Origin: Rhodococcus qingshengii JCM 15477
Lineage (GTDB): Bacteria; Actinomycetota; Actinomycetes; Mycobacteriales; Mycobacteriaceae
Direction of reading: 5' to 3'
Length of the DNA: 64,000 nucleotides
NCBI RefSeq assembly: GCF_023221595.1
Contig: NZ_CP096563.1
Location: forward strand, 6,319,001-6,383,000
A model generated the notes under the pieces. The model saw only the letters and a list, made by a program, of their open reading frames with translations. It was not told where the DNA came from and ran no database searches. Shown here piece by piece: positions 18,436-28,647 of this stretch. The translations under genes were made by a program, and so were the position numbers. Every line of letters begins with the position of its first letter. The stretch's first letter is position 1.

Positions 18436-19260
18436 ATGAAACGACGGCAGTTACTTCAGCGCGCAGCCACAGGTCTGGCGCTGGTAGCGGGACCTCAGGT
18501 GATCGACATGGGTAGCAGTTCCGGAAGCAGTCAAGACGCAACAAGTCCGTTGAACGAACAGTTGTCGGTTGTTTCGCTCTCACACGTGAACGACCCGGCG
18601 ACGACGCCGGTTTTTCCAGGCGACCCCGAGTTCACTCTCGACACAGCGGCCACCATCGCAGACGACGGCTACTACCTCCAGTACGTCAAGGAAGGTGAGC
18701 ACACGGGCACGCATTGGGGCGCACCCGCACACTTCCAGGAAGGCGGCCTCACAGCCGACCAACTCGATCCGGCGGACCTCTTCCTCCCCGCAGTGAAGAT
18801 CGACATCCGGGACAAGGCTGCCGCCGATTCGGACTATGCGCTCACGGTCGCGGACCTGCAGGAATGGGAAACGCGCAACGGCAAGATCCCCGATGGAGCG
18901 GCCGTAGTTCTCTGGACCGGGTGGGAATCGCGCTGGGGTAGCGAAGAATATGCCAACTCCGATGCCGAGGGCGTCACCCACCAGCCCGGCTTCTCGGTGG
19001 ACGCGGCGCGGTGGCTGATAGACACCGGCCGTTTGGGCACCCGCGGAGCATTGGGAACCGACACGTTCGGTCCCGACCTCGGAAACGACGAAACCTACCC
19101 CGTCTCGACAATCCTGTACGACAAGCATCGAATCAGCCTGGAGAACTTGAACAATCTTGCCGCCCTGCCAACCACCGGGGCTAGCATCCTTGTCGGTGGT
19201 GCGATCAACAAGGCCGGATCGGGTTCACCGGCAACGATTTTCGCACTACTACGGCGATAA
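18436..19260 (+). CDS. Tat-exported cyclase-family (kynurenine formamidase-like) protein
   Basis: From the ATG at 18436 (after GGCGGGGGA) the 274-residue product starts MKRRQLLQRAATG, a twin-arginine-type signal. The rest matches the cyclase family (PF04199), metal-dependent amidohydrolases that include kynurenine formamidase. The metal motif, usually HxGTHxDxPxHF, here reads HTGTHWGAPAHF, so the aspartate ligand is replaced by glycine. Other family segments (TGWESRWGS, RGALGTDTFGPD) are present. Its 3' end overlaps the convergent diguanylate cyclase gene by 12 bases. Activity is uncertain because of the missing ligand, though this may be a subfamily trait. Confidence 0.7.
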   Translation: MKRRQLLQRAATGLALVAGPQVIDMGSSSGSSQDATSPLNEQLSVVSLSHVNDPATTPVFPGDPEFTLDTAATIADDGYYLQYVKEGEHTGTHWGAPAHFQEGGLTADQLDPADLFLPAVKIDIRDKAAADSDYALTVADLQEWETRNGKIPDGAAVVLWTGWESRWGSEEYANSDAEGVTHQPGFSVDAARWLIDTGRLGTRGALGTDTFGPDLGNDETYPVSTILYDKHRISLENLNNLAALPTTGASILVGGAINKAGSGSPATIFALLRR

Positions 19261-20817
19261 CCATTTGCGACGGTCGCCGTAGACAACGACCGCGCCCTTC
19301 CCACTTCTCTTCGCCTCGTACATCGCCGCATCGGCCTGGCGAAGAAGAGTGTGCGCGCTGAGCGGTTCGTCCCCGAACTCGAACTGCGCGGACTCGAAAT
19401 GCGCGACACCAACGCTCGCACCCACCGACACCGATGTGTCTGCAGTCTGATCGGACCTGAGCGCGTCGACGATCCGGCGAGCCACGACGACGGCGTCGTC
19501 GATCGTGCCCTGCAGGAGCACTGTGAACTCGTCGCCACCGAATCGAGCGACAAACGCACCCTCGGGAACCGCTTCGCGCAGACGTGCTGTGAGAGCAACC
19601 AGTAACCGGTCGCCGGCCGGGTGCCCGTATCGATCGTTGATCTGTTTGAAGTCGTCCAGATCGACAAGCATCAGCACCCAATCGGAGTTCGTCTGGCGAT
19701 AGTCGTCGATGGCGCTCGCAAAGTGTTCGTCGAACGCGGCCCGGTTTGCAAGCTCGGTGAGTGGGTCGTGATGTGCTCGGTACCTCAGCTCGTCCTGGGC
19801 AGCGGAGATCTGTTGAAGGAGCGCGTCGTTCTCGAGGAGCGTGAGTATTTGGCGCACCAGCGCGAGAACCAACACGCCGACGCCGAGTATCACGACCACG
19901 GCATCGAGGTTGCCGACGATCAGCGCCTGAACAGTCACGATCGTCGCGATCACCGCGATCAACAGATACGGCAGCAGCAACTGAGTCCGATCGCTTCGCC
20001 ACTGCTGCGGCGCGTTGCGGTTCCGAGGCTCGGTTCGCTTCGTCAGCGCCGCCAAGGCGATCAACGGCGGCCCCGCGATGAACCCGGCATCGGCGATGGT
20101 CGGCATACTCTCGGCGCCGATCGCCACCAAGTACGCGTACAGGCTGTCCGATAGGGAGAGCATCACCAACCCGCACCCGAGGAACGTCAGCGGTTCACGG
20201 ATCTCTGCTACGGCCTTCGGTCCGATGACCATCAGCAAGACCATGGCGATCAGAACGAAGTCGGTGATCGGATACATCACCGCGACAAGAAACCCGAGAG
20301 ATCCCGTCGGACCGGTATGAACGACGGCGCCCAGGGCGGTCGTCCACGTGAGGATGAACAATCCACCGACAACGACAAGACCGTCGAGCGTCAGCACGAG
20401 CCAGAGATGGATCGGACCGATCGCCTCACGCCGGGGCGACTGACGCACCAACGACAGAAGCGCCGGCACGGCGAACACCGGGAACATGAAGAAACCGATG
20501 TCCGCGATCGACGGCGACGGAAGTGGAACGTGGAGAACCGAGCGGTAGAACGCCCAAAAGAACATCCCGAGAGTCCAGCCGGCCATACCCAGAGCCATCA
20601 GAGTTCGCCAACGCCGCTCGACGCCGTGATAGCGCCGCGATGTCCACCAACAGACCGCAGTTGCGGTGGCTCCGCCGACGAGCTGGGCGATATCGTCCAC
20701 CAGAACCGAAGTTCGTGGGCTGAGCAGCCCGGATCCGGCGAGAGCGATGACCGCGACAACGACGCCGAGAACCAGCCACGTGCGTCGCGCTCGGAACTGC
20801 GTCATCGAAGAACCCAT
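19249..20817 (-). CDS. membrane-bound diguanylate cyclase (GGDEF)
   Basis: The 522-residue protein has about nine membrane helices in residues 15-325, then a coiled segment and a GGDEF domain (about 350-515). The catalytic signature is intact (RFGGDEFTVLLQG, GGDEF at residues 427-431), as are the substrate-site residues DLDDFKQINDRYGHPAGD. It should make cyclic di-GMP from two GTP at the membrane. The inhibitory RxxD site expected five residues before GGDEF is absent (PEGA). No sensor domain with a known ligand is visible, and no EAL phosphodiesterase is nearby. Confidence 0.88.
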   Translation of the reverse strand: MGSSMTQFRARRTWLVLGVVVAVIALAGSGLLSPRTSVLVDDIAQLVGGATATAVCWWTSRRYHGVERRWRTLMALGMAGWTLGMFFWAFYRSVLHVPLPSPSIADIGFFMFPVFAVPALLSLVRQSPRREAIGPIHLWLVLTLDGLVVVGGLFILTWTTALGAVVHTGPTGSLGFLVAVMYPITDFVLIAMVLLMVIGPKAVAEIREPLTFLGCGLVMLSLSDSLYAYLVAIGAESMPTIADAGFIAGPPLIALAALTKRTEPRNRNAPQQWRSDRTQLLLPYLLIAVIATIVTVQALIVGNLDAVVVILGVGVLVLALVRQILTLLENDALLQQISAAQDELRYRAHHDPLTELANRAAFDEHFASAIDDYRQTNSDWVLMLVDLDDFKQINDRYGHPAGDRLLVALTARLREAVPEGAFVARFGGDEFTVLLQGTIDDAVVVARRIVDALRSDQTADTSVSVGASVGVAHFESAQFEFGDEPLSAHTLLRQADAAMYEAKRSGKGAVVVYGDRRKWLSP

Positions 20818-20940
20818 CGGTGTTCAAGGCGTCACCACCGATCGTCTTGCAGCCGGCATCGTTGCGGCCGGAATGTTGTGGTGACGAATGCCCGTACGAA
20901 CCTACCCGATTTGGTAGCGGATTGTTAACTGGACGAACGA

Positions 20941-21831
20941 TCAGGAAGGCTCGTACGCCGCGGCGCTGTACTCCGCTCGGGTACTACGCCGCTGCGAAGT
21001 CCATTTCGCGATCACCCCTTGCGACGGGCTGAACAGGTACACCAGAGCGAACACGATGCCCTGCGTCATGACGACCATGCCACCGGAAGCCGTGTCGAGG
21101 TAGTAGCTGACGTAGATACCGGCAATCGCGCAGACTGCGGAAACGACGGGAGCTATCACCAGCATCCGCGAAAACTTGTCGGTGAGGAGGTAGGCCGTCG
21201 CGCCGGGGATGATCAGCATCGCCACCACCAGCACGACGCCGACGGCTTGCAACGCCACAACGGACGTGAGCGCGAGGACGCCGAGTAGCAGCGCACCCAG
21301 GCGCTTGGGCGAAAGACCTATCGCGTTCGCATGGATCGGGTCGAAGGCGAACAACGTCAGATCACGACGCTTGATCAACAGAATGCTCAACGCCAACGCG
21401 CCGAGTATCGCGACCTGCAGAAGATCAGACGAGCTCACCCCCAGCAGGTTGCCGAAAATGATGTGGTTGAGATCGGTCTGGCTGGGGGTCACCGAGATGA
21501 GAACCAAACCGAACGCAAAGAGAGTCGTGAAGACGATACCGATCGCGGCGTCTTCCTTGACGCGGCTGGTGTTACGGATCAGTCCGATCAGGGCTACGGC
21601 GATCAACCCGAAGATCAAGGCCCCGATCGCAAATGGAGCGCCGACGACGTAAGCGAGGACAACACCCGGCAGCACGGCGTGCGAGACGGCGTCGCCCATC
21701 AACGACCACCCGATGAGCACCAACCAACAACTGAGCACCGCGCAGACAACCGCTGCCACAACCGCAACGGCCAACGCGCGCACCATGAATCCGTACTGGA
21801 GAGGATCAAGTAGGAGTTCTACGAGGTTCAT
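20941..21831 (-). CDS. metal ABC transporter permease (Mn/Fe/Zn family)
   Basis: The 296-residue protein has eight or nine membrane helices and belongs to the ABC-3 permease family that pairs with cluster A-I metal-binding proteins. Recognisable parts are LIGWSLMGDAVSHAVLPGVVLAY near the N-terminus and DPIHANAIGLSPKRLG, the loop that meets the ATPase. It starts three bases after the stop of the ATPase gene, as third gene of a binding protein-ATPase-permease operon. The substrate follows from the binding protein, which points to Mn or Fe. Confidence 0.88.
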   Translation of the reverse strand: MNLVELLLDPLQYGFMVRALAVAVVAAVVCAVLSCWLVLIGWSLMGDAVSHAVLPGVVLAYVVGAPFAIGALIFGLIAVALIGLIRNTSRVKEDAAIGIVFTTLFAFGLVLISVTPSQTDLNHIIFGNLLGVSSSDLLQVAILGALALSILLIKRRDLTLFAFDPIHANAIGLSPKRLGALLLGVLALTSVVALQAVGVVLVVAMLIIPGATAYLLTDKFSRMLVIAPVVSAVCAIAGIYVSYYLDTASGGMVVMTQGIVFALVYLFSPSQGVIAKWTSQRRSTRAEYSAAAYEPS

Positions 21832-21834
21832 CGA

Positions 21835-22566
21835 TCAGGTCCTGTCCATCACGTCGAGACCGAAAGCCAGGGCGAGGTTTTCCGGTTGCAGCACGGTGTC
21901 CGGGTCGGAATGCACCAGGACCTTGCGCATGAGCAGTACCGCCTCGTCGCAGAGTTTCGGCACAGCGTGGAGATCGTGGGTCGAGACCAAGATCGACCGG
22001 CCGTCGGAAGCCAACTCTCGTAGCAGCATCGAAATCGTTGCCTCGGAACGCTTGTCGACGCCCGCAAACGGCTCGTCCAGCAACAGTATCGACGCGTCCT
22101 GAGCAATGCCGCGTGCGACGAACGCGCGCTTCTTCTGACCACCCGAGAGCTGACCGATCTGACGATCCGCAAATTCGGTGAGTTCCACCCGCTCGAGGGC
22201 CTCTGCCACCGCCTCGCGATCTGCACGCCGCGGACGTCGCAAGAATCCGAGGTGGCCGTACCTGCCCATCATCACGACGTCACGGACGCTGATCGGGAAG
22301 GTCCAGTCGACGTCTTCACTCTGCGGCACGTATCCGACGCGGCCGCTCTTGCGCGCAGTGGCTGCGTCGAGACCGGCGATTCTCACAGAACCGTTGTCCG
22401 GCTTGATCATCCCCATGATCACTTTGAACAGAGTCGACTTTCCTGAACCGTTCATGCCGATCAGTCCGCAGACGCTACCCGAGTTCAACGTCAGATCGAC
22501 GTGGTCCAGTGCGTGGACCTCGCCGTAGTGAACGCTGACGTTTTCGACGCGAATGGCATCGTTCAT
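21835..22566 (-). CDS. metal ABC transporter ATP-binding protein
   Basis: This 243-residue ABC ATPase has Walker A GMNGSGKST (around residue 40), the Q-loop QSEDVDW, signature LSGGQKKR and Walker B ILLLDEPFAGVD. The H-loop is VSTHDL. The length and the PQSEDVDWTFPISVRDVV stretch fit the manganese/zinc importer branch. Its ATG overlaps the stop of the binding-protein gene (ATGA). It powers uptake through the permease encoded next to it. Confidence 0.9.
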   Translation of the reverse strand: MNDAIRVENVSVHYGEVHALDHVDLTLNSGSVCGLIGMNGSGKSTLFKVIMGMIKPDNGSVRIAGLDAATARKSGRVGYVPQSEDVDWTFPISVRDVVMMGRYGHLGFLRRPRRADREAVAEALERVELTEFADRQIGQLSGGQKKRAFVARGIAQDASILLLDEPFAGVDKRSEATISMLLRELASDGRSILVSTHDLHAVPKLCDEAVLLMRKVLVHSDPDTVLQPENLALAFGLDVMDRT

Positions 22567-23489
22567 GATTTACCGCCGGTCAGACCGCCGAGGATGACGT
22601 CGGTGTCGTGGCGAATCATGTCCAGGTAGGTGGGCACGGGACCGTCGGCTTCGGACAGCGAATCGACGTACAGCGTTCCGCCGAACTTCGCGCCGGTCGC
22701 CCCGACAACCTGCTGCATGGGGGCATCCGAGACCGTCGACTCGCAGAAGACGGCGGGAACGGAATTGGCTCGGACGAAGTCGATCGCGGCGATGATCTGC
22801 TGCGGCGTCGCCTGCTGCTCGGCATTGACCGGCCAGATGTACGCCTCGCTGAGTCCCGCGTCCCTGGCCAGATAGGAGAACGCACCCTCGCAACTGACGA
22901 GTGCACGCTGACCTGCGGGCAATGCCGCCAGCCCACTGACCAGGCCGTCCTGAACTGCTTGCAGTTCCGCCTTGTACTTCGCGCCGTTCTCCGCAAATGC
23001 CGAGGCGTTGTCCGGGTCGAGGTCGCTGAAAGCAGTCACCATGTTGTCGACGTAGATCTGCGTATTCAACGGAGACATCCATGCATGCGGATTGGGCTTG
23101 CCCGCATACGCGTCGCCGGCGATCGGAATGCCTTCGACGCCGTCGCTGACCACGACGTGTGGCACGTCCAGTCCGTTGACGAATTTCGCGAACCACGCCT
23201 CGAGGTTCATGCCGTTGTCGAGGATCAGATCGGCTTCGCTCGCCCGCCGAATGTCTCCGGGCGTCGGCTCGTAGCCGTGAATTTCGGCCCCCGCCTTGGT
23301 GATCGACTCGACGCGAAGATGATCGCCGGCAACGTTCTGGGCGATGTCCGACAGCACGGTGAACGTGGTGAGCACCACCGGGCGGTCGTCGTCGGAGCCA
23401 GAACTCACCGCAGAACAGCTGGACAGAAGCAGGGCGGCGAGGGCGGCAATTCCCAGGCGGCGGAAGTTCTTCGCGTCGCGTGTCGTCAT
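22563..23489 (-). CDS. metal-binding lipoprotein of Mn/Fe-type ABC importer
   Basis: This 308-residue cluster A-I binding protein has a lipoprotein signal (ALLLSSCSA). The likely metal ligands are His in HGYEPTPGD, His in NPHAWMSP, Glu in CEGAFSYLARD and Asp in LYVDSLSEADG. Glu at the third position and the context AYIWPVNAEQQATPQQ are typical of manganese/iron binders such as SitA/YfeA, whereas ZnuA-type zinc binders carry His. The His-rich loop of ZnuA is also absent. It is the first gene of the operon. The AT-rich region just upstream (23490-23530) is the expected place for an Mn- or Fe-responsive operator, but I cannot assign one. Confidence 0.85.
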   Translation of the reverse strand: MTTRDAKNFRRLGIAALAALLLSSCSAVSSGSDDDRPVVLTTFTVLSDIAQNVAGDHLRVESITKAGAEIHGYEPTPGDIRRASEADLILDNGMNLEAWFAKFVNGLDVPHVVVSDGVEGIPIAGDAYAGKPNPHAWMSPLNTQIYVDNMVTAFSDLDPDNASAFAENGAKYKAELQAVQDGLVSGLAALPAGQRALVSCEGAFSYLARDAGLSEAYIWPVNAEQQATPQQIIAAIDFVRANSVPAVFCESTVSDAPMQQVVGATGAKFGGTLYVDSLSEADGPVPTYLDMIRHDTDVILGGLTGGKS

Positions 23490-23566
23490 GGTCGAACTCT
23501 AATATGTGGGTAAACAAATACACAAGTTCGTCTAGCCGAACAATCCTCACTCGATAGGCTCGCACC

Positions 23567-24244
23567 ATGCGTCCTACTGCCTTGATCACCGGTTCCAGTC
23601 GCGGCCTCGGAGCTGCCATCGCACGCGAACTGGCGCCGACACACGACCTGCTGCTCGGTGCACGATCCGCACAGGCCCTCGAGCCGATCTGCGCCGAACT
23701 GCCCGGATCGACGCCCCTACCCCTCGACCTCACGGACTACGACGCCGTCGCCGCCGCCGCCTCGTCCATCACGACGCTCGACGTGCTGGTACACAACGCC
23801 GGCGTGGCCGACATCGGAACCATCGAGGAATCCTCGGTCGATCAGTGGCGACGCACCCTCGAGGCAAACGTCATCGCCGTCGCCGAACTCACGCGGGTTC
23901 TCCTGCCCGCGCTTCGTGCGGCTGGAGGTCACGTCGTGCTGATCAATTCGGGTGCCGGACTGCGCGCCAACGCCGGTTGGGGCTCGTATGCGGCCAGCAA
24001 GTTCGCCCTGCGCGCTTTCGGAGATGCGTTGCGCCTGGAAGAGCCGGCACTGCGGGTCACCTCCATTCACCCCGGACGGATCGACACCGACATGCAGCGC
24101 GACATCGTCGCGGGTGAGGGCGACGAGTACGACCCTGAGCGCTTCCTGAAAGCCTCCACTGTGGCGCGTGCCGTACTCACTGCCGTCGAAACACCGTCCG
24201 ACGCACACCCCACGGAGATCGTGCTTCGACCTACCGGCCGGTAA
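23567..24244 (+). CDS. SDR-family oxidoreductase
   Basis: This 225-residue classical short-chain dehydrogenase has the cofactor loop TGSSRGLG near residue 8, the structural NNAG-like HNAG, Ser in LINSGAG and the catalytic YAASK. NADPH preference is plausible from the Arg after the Gly-rich loop. The substrate is unknown. It is divergent from the metal importer with 77 bases between, and upstream of the TIGR04222 pair on the same strand but with 138 bases between, so co-transcription is uncertain. Confidence 0.82.
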   Translation: MRPTALITGSSRGLGAAIARELAPTHDLLLGARSAQALEPICAELPGSTPLPLDLTDYDAVAAAASSITTLDVLVHNAGVADIGTIEESSVDQWRRTLEANVIAVAELTRVLLPALRAAGGHVVLINSGAGLRANAGWGSYAASKFALRAFGDALRLEEPALRVTSIHPGRIDTDMQRDIVAGEGDEYDPERFLKASTVARAVLTAVETPSDAHPTEIVLRPTGR

Positions 24245-24327
24245 ATCCCCAGTTCGGCGGTAACGGAATGGTGACGATGGCCATCCGGATATCGCTTTTC
24301 CGGGCACTGGCCCGATACTGACATCAG

Positions 24328-24338
24328 TTGTCGGACAA
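24328..24338. promoter_or_regulatory. palindrome TTGTC-G-GACAA upstream of the TIGR04222 pair
   Basis: A perfect 5+1+5 dyad lies 45 bases before the start of the first TIGR04222-type gene. Its half-site resembles the CGGACAA repeats upstream of the giant surface gene (9818-9894). It is a candidate operator and nothing else supports it. Confidence 0.3.
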
Positions 24339-24382
24339 AGAGACTGGACTTGTCTCAGGAGTTCATCGAGAGGTGGTGTGCG

Positions 24383-25287
24383 ATGCATGATCATACGGAT
24401 ACATGGGGGATCCCCAGCCAGACTTTCCTTCAGTGGTACCTGGTGGCGGCTGCCGTCGCGATCGGACTCTCGCTGTACAGCCGAATGACTGCGCGCCGGT
24501 CACCGGTGGTCGTCGACGCTGTCCGTCGGCCGCTCACTCCTCCCGAGATCGGTGCCTTGACCAGTGACTACCAAGCGGTGCTGGCGTCGATGGCTATTCT
24601 GCGCAGCGCCGAGCTGATCAGCACCGAAGGCAAGACCAAGCTGGCACTCACTGCGGAGGACAAGAATCGTCTCGACTGGTTCACCCGTACGGTGCACAAG
24701 CGACTCGGCAACGGAAAGGTCCCGCTGCGGCAGGTGCGTCTGATGGGACGGCTGAACATCGCACTCGCACAACTACGTACGACGTTGATCGACGAGGGAT
24801 ATTTGCAACGCCAGCAGGACGGTCTGACCGCTGCCCTTCGGACCGTTCCGATCGTGGCGGTAATTGCTCTCGGCTTGGTCCGTCTCGTCGCCGGAATCGC
24901 CGGCGGTAAGCCGGTCGGGTTCCTGCTCCTCACCATCATCGTTCTCGCTCTGATGATTCCACTTCTTCGCATCAAGCGTCGTCGGACAGCTTTGGGAGAC
25001 AGCGAGCTTCGACGACTCAAGCACGAAAACTCGTACCTCTCACCGAAACTGCGGCCCGCGTACACGAGCTACGGTCCCTCGCTCGCCGGGCTCTCGGCGG
25101 CGCTCTTCGGTGCGGGCGCTCTGGTTCTGATCGATCCGGCGCTGGCGGGAGCGGTAGCTGCGGGCGCCGCGTACAGCCCGGGTGGCGGAAGTTCGAGCTA
25201 CTACAGTTGTGGCTCCTCATCCGGATCATCCGGCTCGGACGGCGGTGGCGGCAGTGGGAGCAGTTGCGGCGGCGGGGGGTGTGGGGG

Positions 25288-25291
<4 letters not shown>
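24383..25291 (+). CDS. TIGR04222-type membrane protein with Gly/Cys tail, copy 1
   Basis: The ATG at 24383 follows GAGAGGTGG and gives 302 residues beginning MHDHTDTWGIPSQTFL. One N-terminal helix (about 14-33) is followed by a soluble region opening LTPPEIGALT, with AILRSAELI and RLGNGKVPL further on. Two helices (about 155-195) and a conserved LAGLSAALFGAGALVLIDPA helix come next. The last 45 residues are almost only Gly and Ser, with three cysteines and the ending CGGGGCGG. This matches the TIGR04222 family as I know it, membrane proteins with low-complexity Gly/Cys tails. The tail looks like a substrate for modification. The MNIO gene at 32.7 kb is a candidate modifying enzyme. Confidence 0.75.
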
Positions 25292-27252
<1,961 letters not shown>

Positions 27253-28647
27253 TCAGTTGTGGGCGTGCAGTGGTGTTCCCGCGAGTGCGAGCATGGCCTC
27301 GCCCAACGCTTCGTTCTGACTGGGGTGCGCGTGGATGAAACGCCCCACTTCATCGGGAAGTGCTTCCCAGGCAACGGCCAACTGCGCCTCACCGATCAGT
27401 TCGCCGACGCGGTCTCCCACCAGGTGAACTCCGACAACAGGGCCTTTCGTTCCGCTTCGAATCACTTTGATTCCGCCGGTAGTTCGTAGGATCTGACTCT
27501 TGCCGTTACCTGCCAGGTCGTAGATGACGGTGGAGACGTCGGCGTACTGCGTGCGCGCCACCTCTTCGCCGAGCCCGACCGATGCAACTTCGGGATGTGA
27601 GTACGTCACGCGAGGAATCAGGTGTTCGGCGACCGGTATCGGATCCTTGCCGGCAATCTGTTCAGCCACAAAGATTCCTTGTTGGAAACCTCGGTGCGCC
27701 AACGCAAGACCGGGCACGATGTCGCCGACCGCGTACACACCGTCCACGGACGTACGGAGGCGTTCGTCGGTGACGACAAATCCCTTGTCGAGGCTGATTC
27801 CGCGTTCTTCGAAACCGTTACCGTCCGTGCGAGGTCCGCGGCCGACGGCGACCAACAGTAGGTCGGTGTCGAGTATCGTTCCGTCGCTTAGTTCGATGCG
27901 GACGGAACCGGCTGCTTCTTTCGCGGAATCGACCTTTGTGTCTGTCTTACAGACGATTCCACGTTTCCGATATGCCCGCTCCAGCTGCTTCGACGACCAC
28001 GGATCCTCGGCGGCGATCAGTCGGGGGAGTGCCTCGACGATCGTTACTTCGGCGCCGAACGAGCGCCAGAGGCTTGCGAACTCGACGCCGATGACACCGC
28101 CACCGAGTACCGTTGCGCTGGTGGGCACCCGGTCGAGTTCGAGTGCCTGGTCGCTGGTGACGATCCGTCGGCCGAGTTCGATGCCGGGGAGTTCCCGCGG
28201 ATACGAGCCGGTGGCCAGAACGAGTGATGTTCCGGTGTAGCGGGTTCCGTCGACGTCGATGCTTCGCCCACCGACATACGTCCCGTATCCGTTGACGATG
28301 GTGATCTTGTGTTGCGCCAACAAGCCTTGCAGACCGCTGTACAGCCGCTCGACTGTCCCGTTCTTGTAGTCGTGCACCTGCGCGACGTCGATGCCGGCAA
28401 AAGATGCCCGGACACCGAATTGCTCACTGGTGCGTGCCGAATCGGCCACCTCGGCGGAATGCAGCAGTGCCTTGGTCGGGATGCATCCGCGGTGCAGGCA
28501 CGTTCCGCCGACCTTGTCCGCCTCGATCAGCGTGACCGACAACCCGAGTTGGGCGGCGCGGATCGCGCAGGCATAGCCGCCCGATCCTCCACCGAGGATC
28601 ACGACGTCGCTGTGGGGTTCTGCAGTTGTCATCGGAGCCTTGGTCAT
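27253..28647 (-). CDS. lpd: dihydrolipoyl dehydrogenase (E3)
   Basis: The 464-residue flavoprotein reoxidises the lipoyl group of the E2 subunit with NAD. Present are the FAD loop ILGGGSGGYACAI, the redox disulfide GGTCLHRGCIPTK, the NAD loop VLGGGVIGVEFA, VGRGPRTDG, and the C-terminal active-site motif HAHPSQNE of the partner subunit. The start ATG at 28647 overlaps the E2 stop by one base (TGATG), and an ATG five codons later is possible. It is dedicated to this operon; the genome should also have the general lpd of central metabolism. Confidence 0.92.
   Translation of the reverse strand: MTKAPMTTAEPHSDVVILGGGSGGYACAIRAAQLGLSVTLIEADKVGGTCLHRGCIPTKALLHSAEVADSARTSEQFGVRASFAGIDVAQVHDYKNGTVERLYSGLQGLLAQHKITIVNGYGTYVGGRSIDVDGTRYTGTSLVLATGSYPRELPGIELGRRIVTSDQALELDRVPTSATVLGGGVIGVEFASLWRSFGAEVTIVEALPRLIAAEDPWSSKQLERAYRKRGIVCKTDTKVDSAKEAAGSVRIELSDGTILDTDLLLVAVGRGPRTDGNGFEERGISLDKGFVVTDERLRTSVDGVYAVGDIVPGLALAHRGFQQGIFVAEQIAGKDPIPVAEHLIPRVTYSHPEVASVGLGEEVARTQYADVSTVIYDLAGNGKSQILRTTGGIKVIRSGTKGPVVGVHLVGDRVGELIGEAQLAVAWEALPDEVGRFIHAHPSQNEALGEAMLALAGTPLHAHN

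Noticed and set aside
18390..18440. CAATT...AATTG dyad and a CGGACAA before the cyclase-family gene
   Set aside because: The symmetry is weak and broken, and the heptamer occurs singly here.
23490..23530. Possible Mn/Fe-responsive operator before the importer
   Set aside because: AT-rich with only an imperfect TGTG/CACA symmetry; not convincing enough to list as a site.
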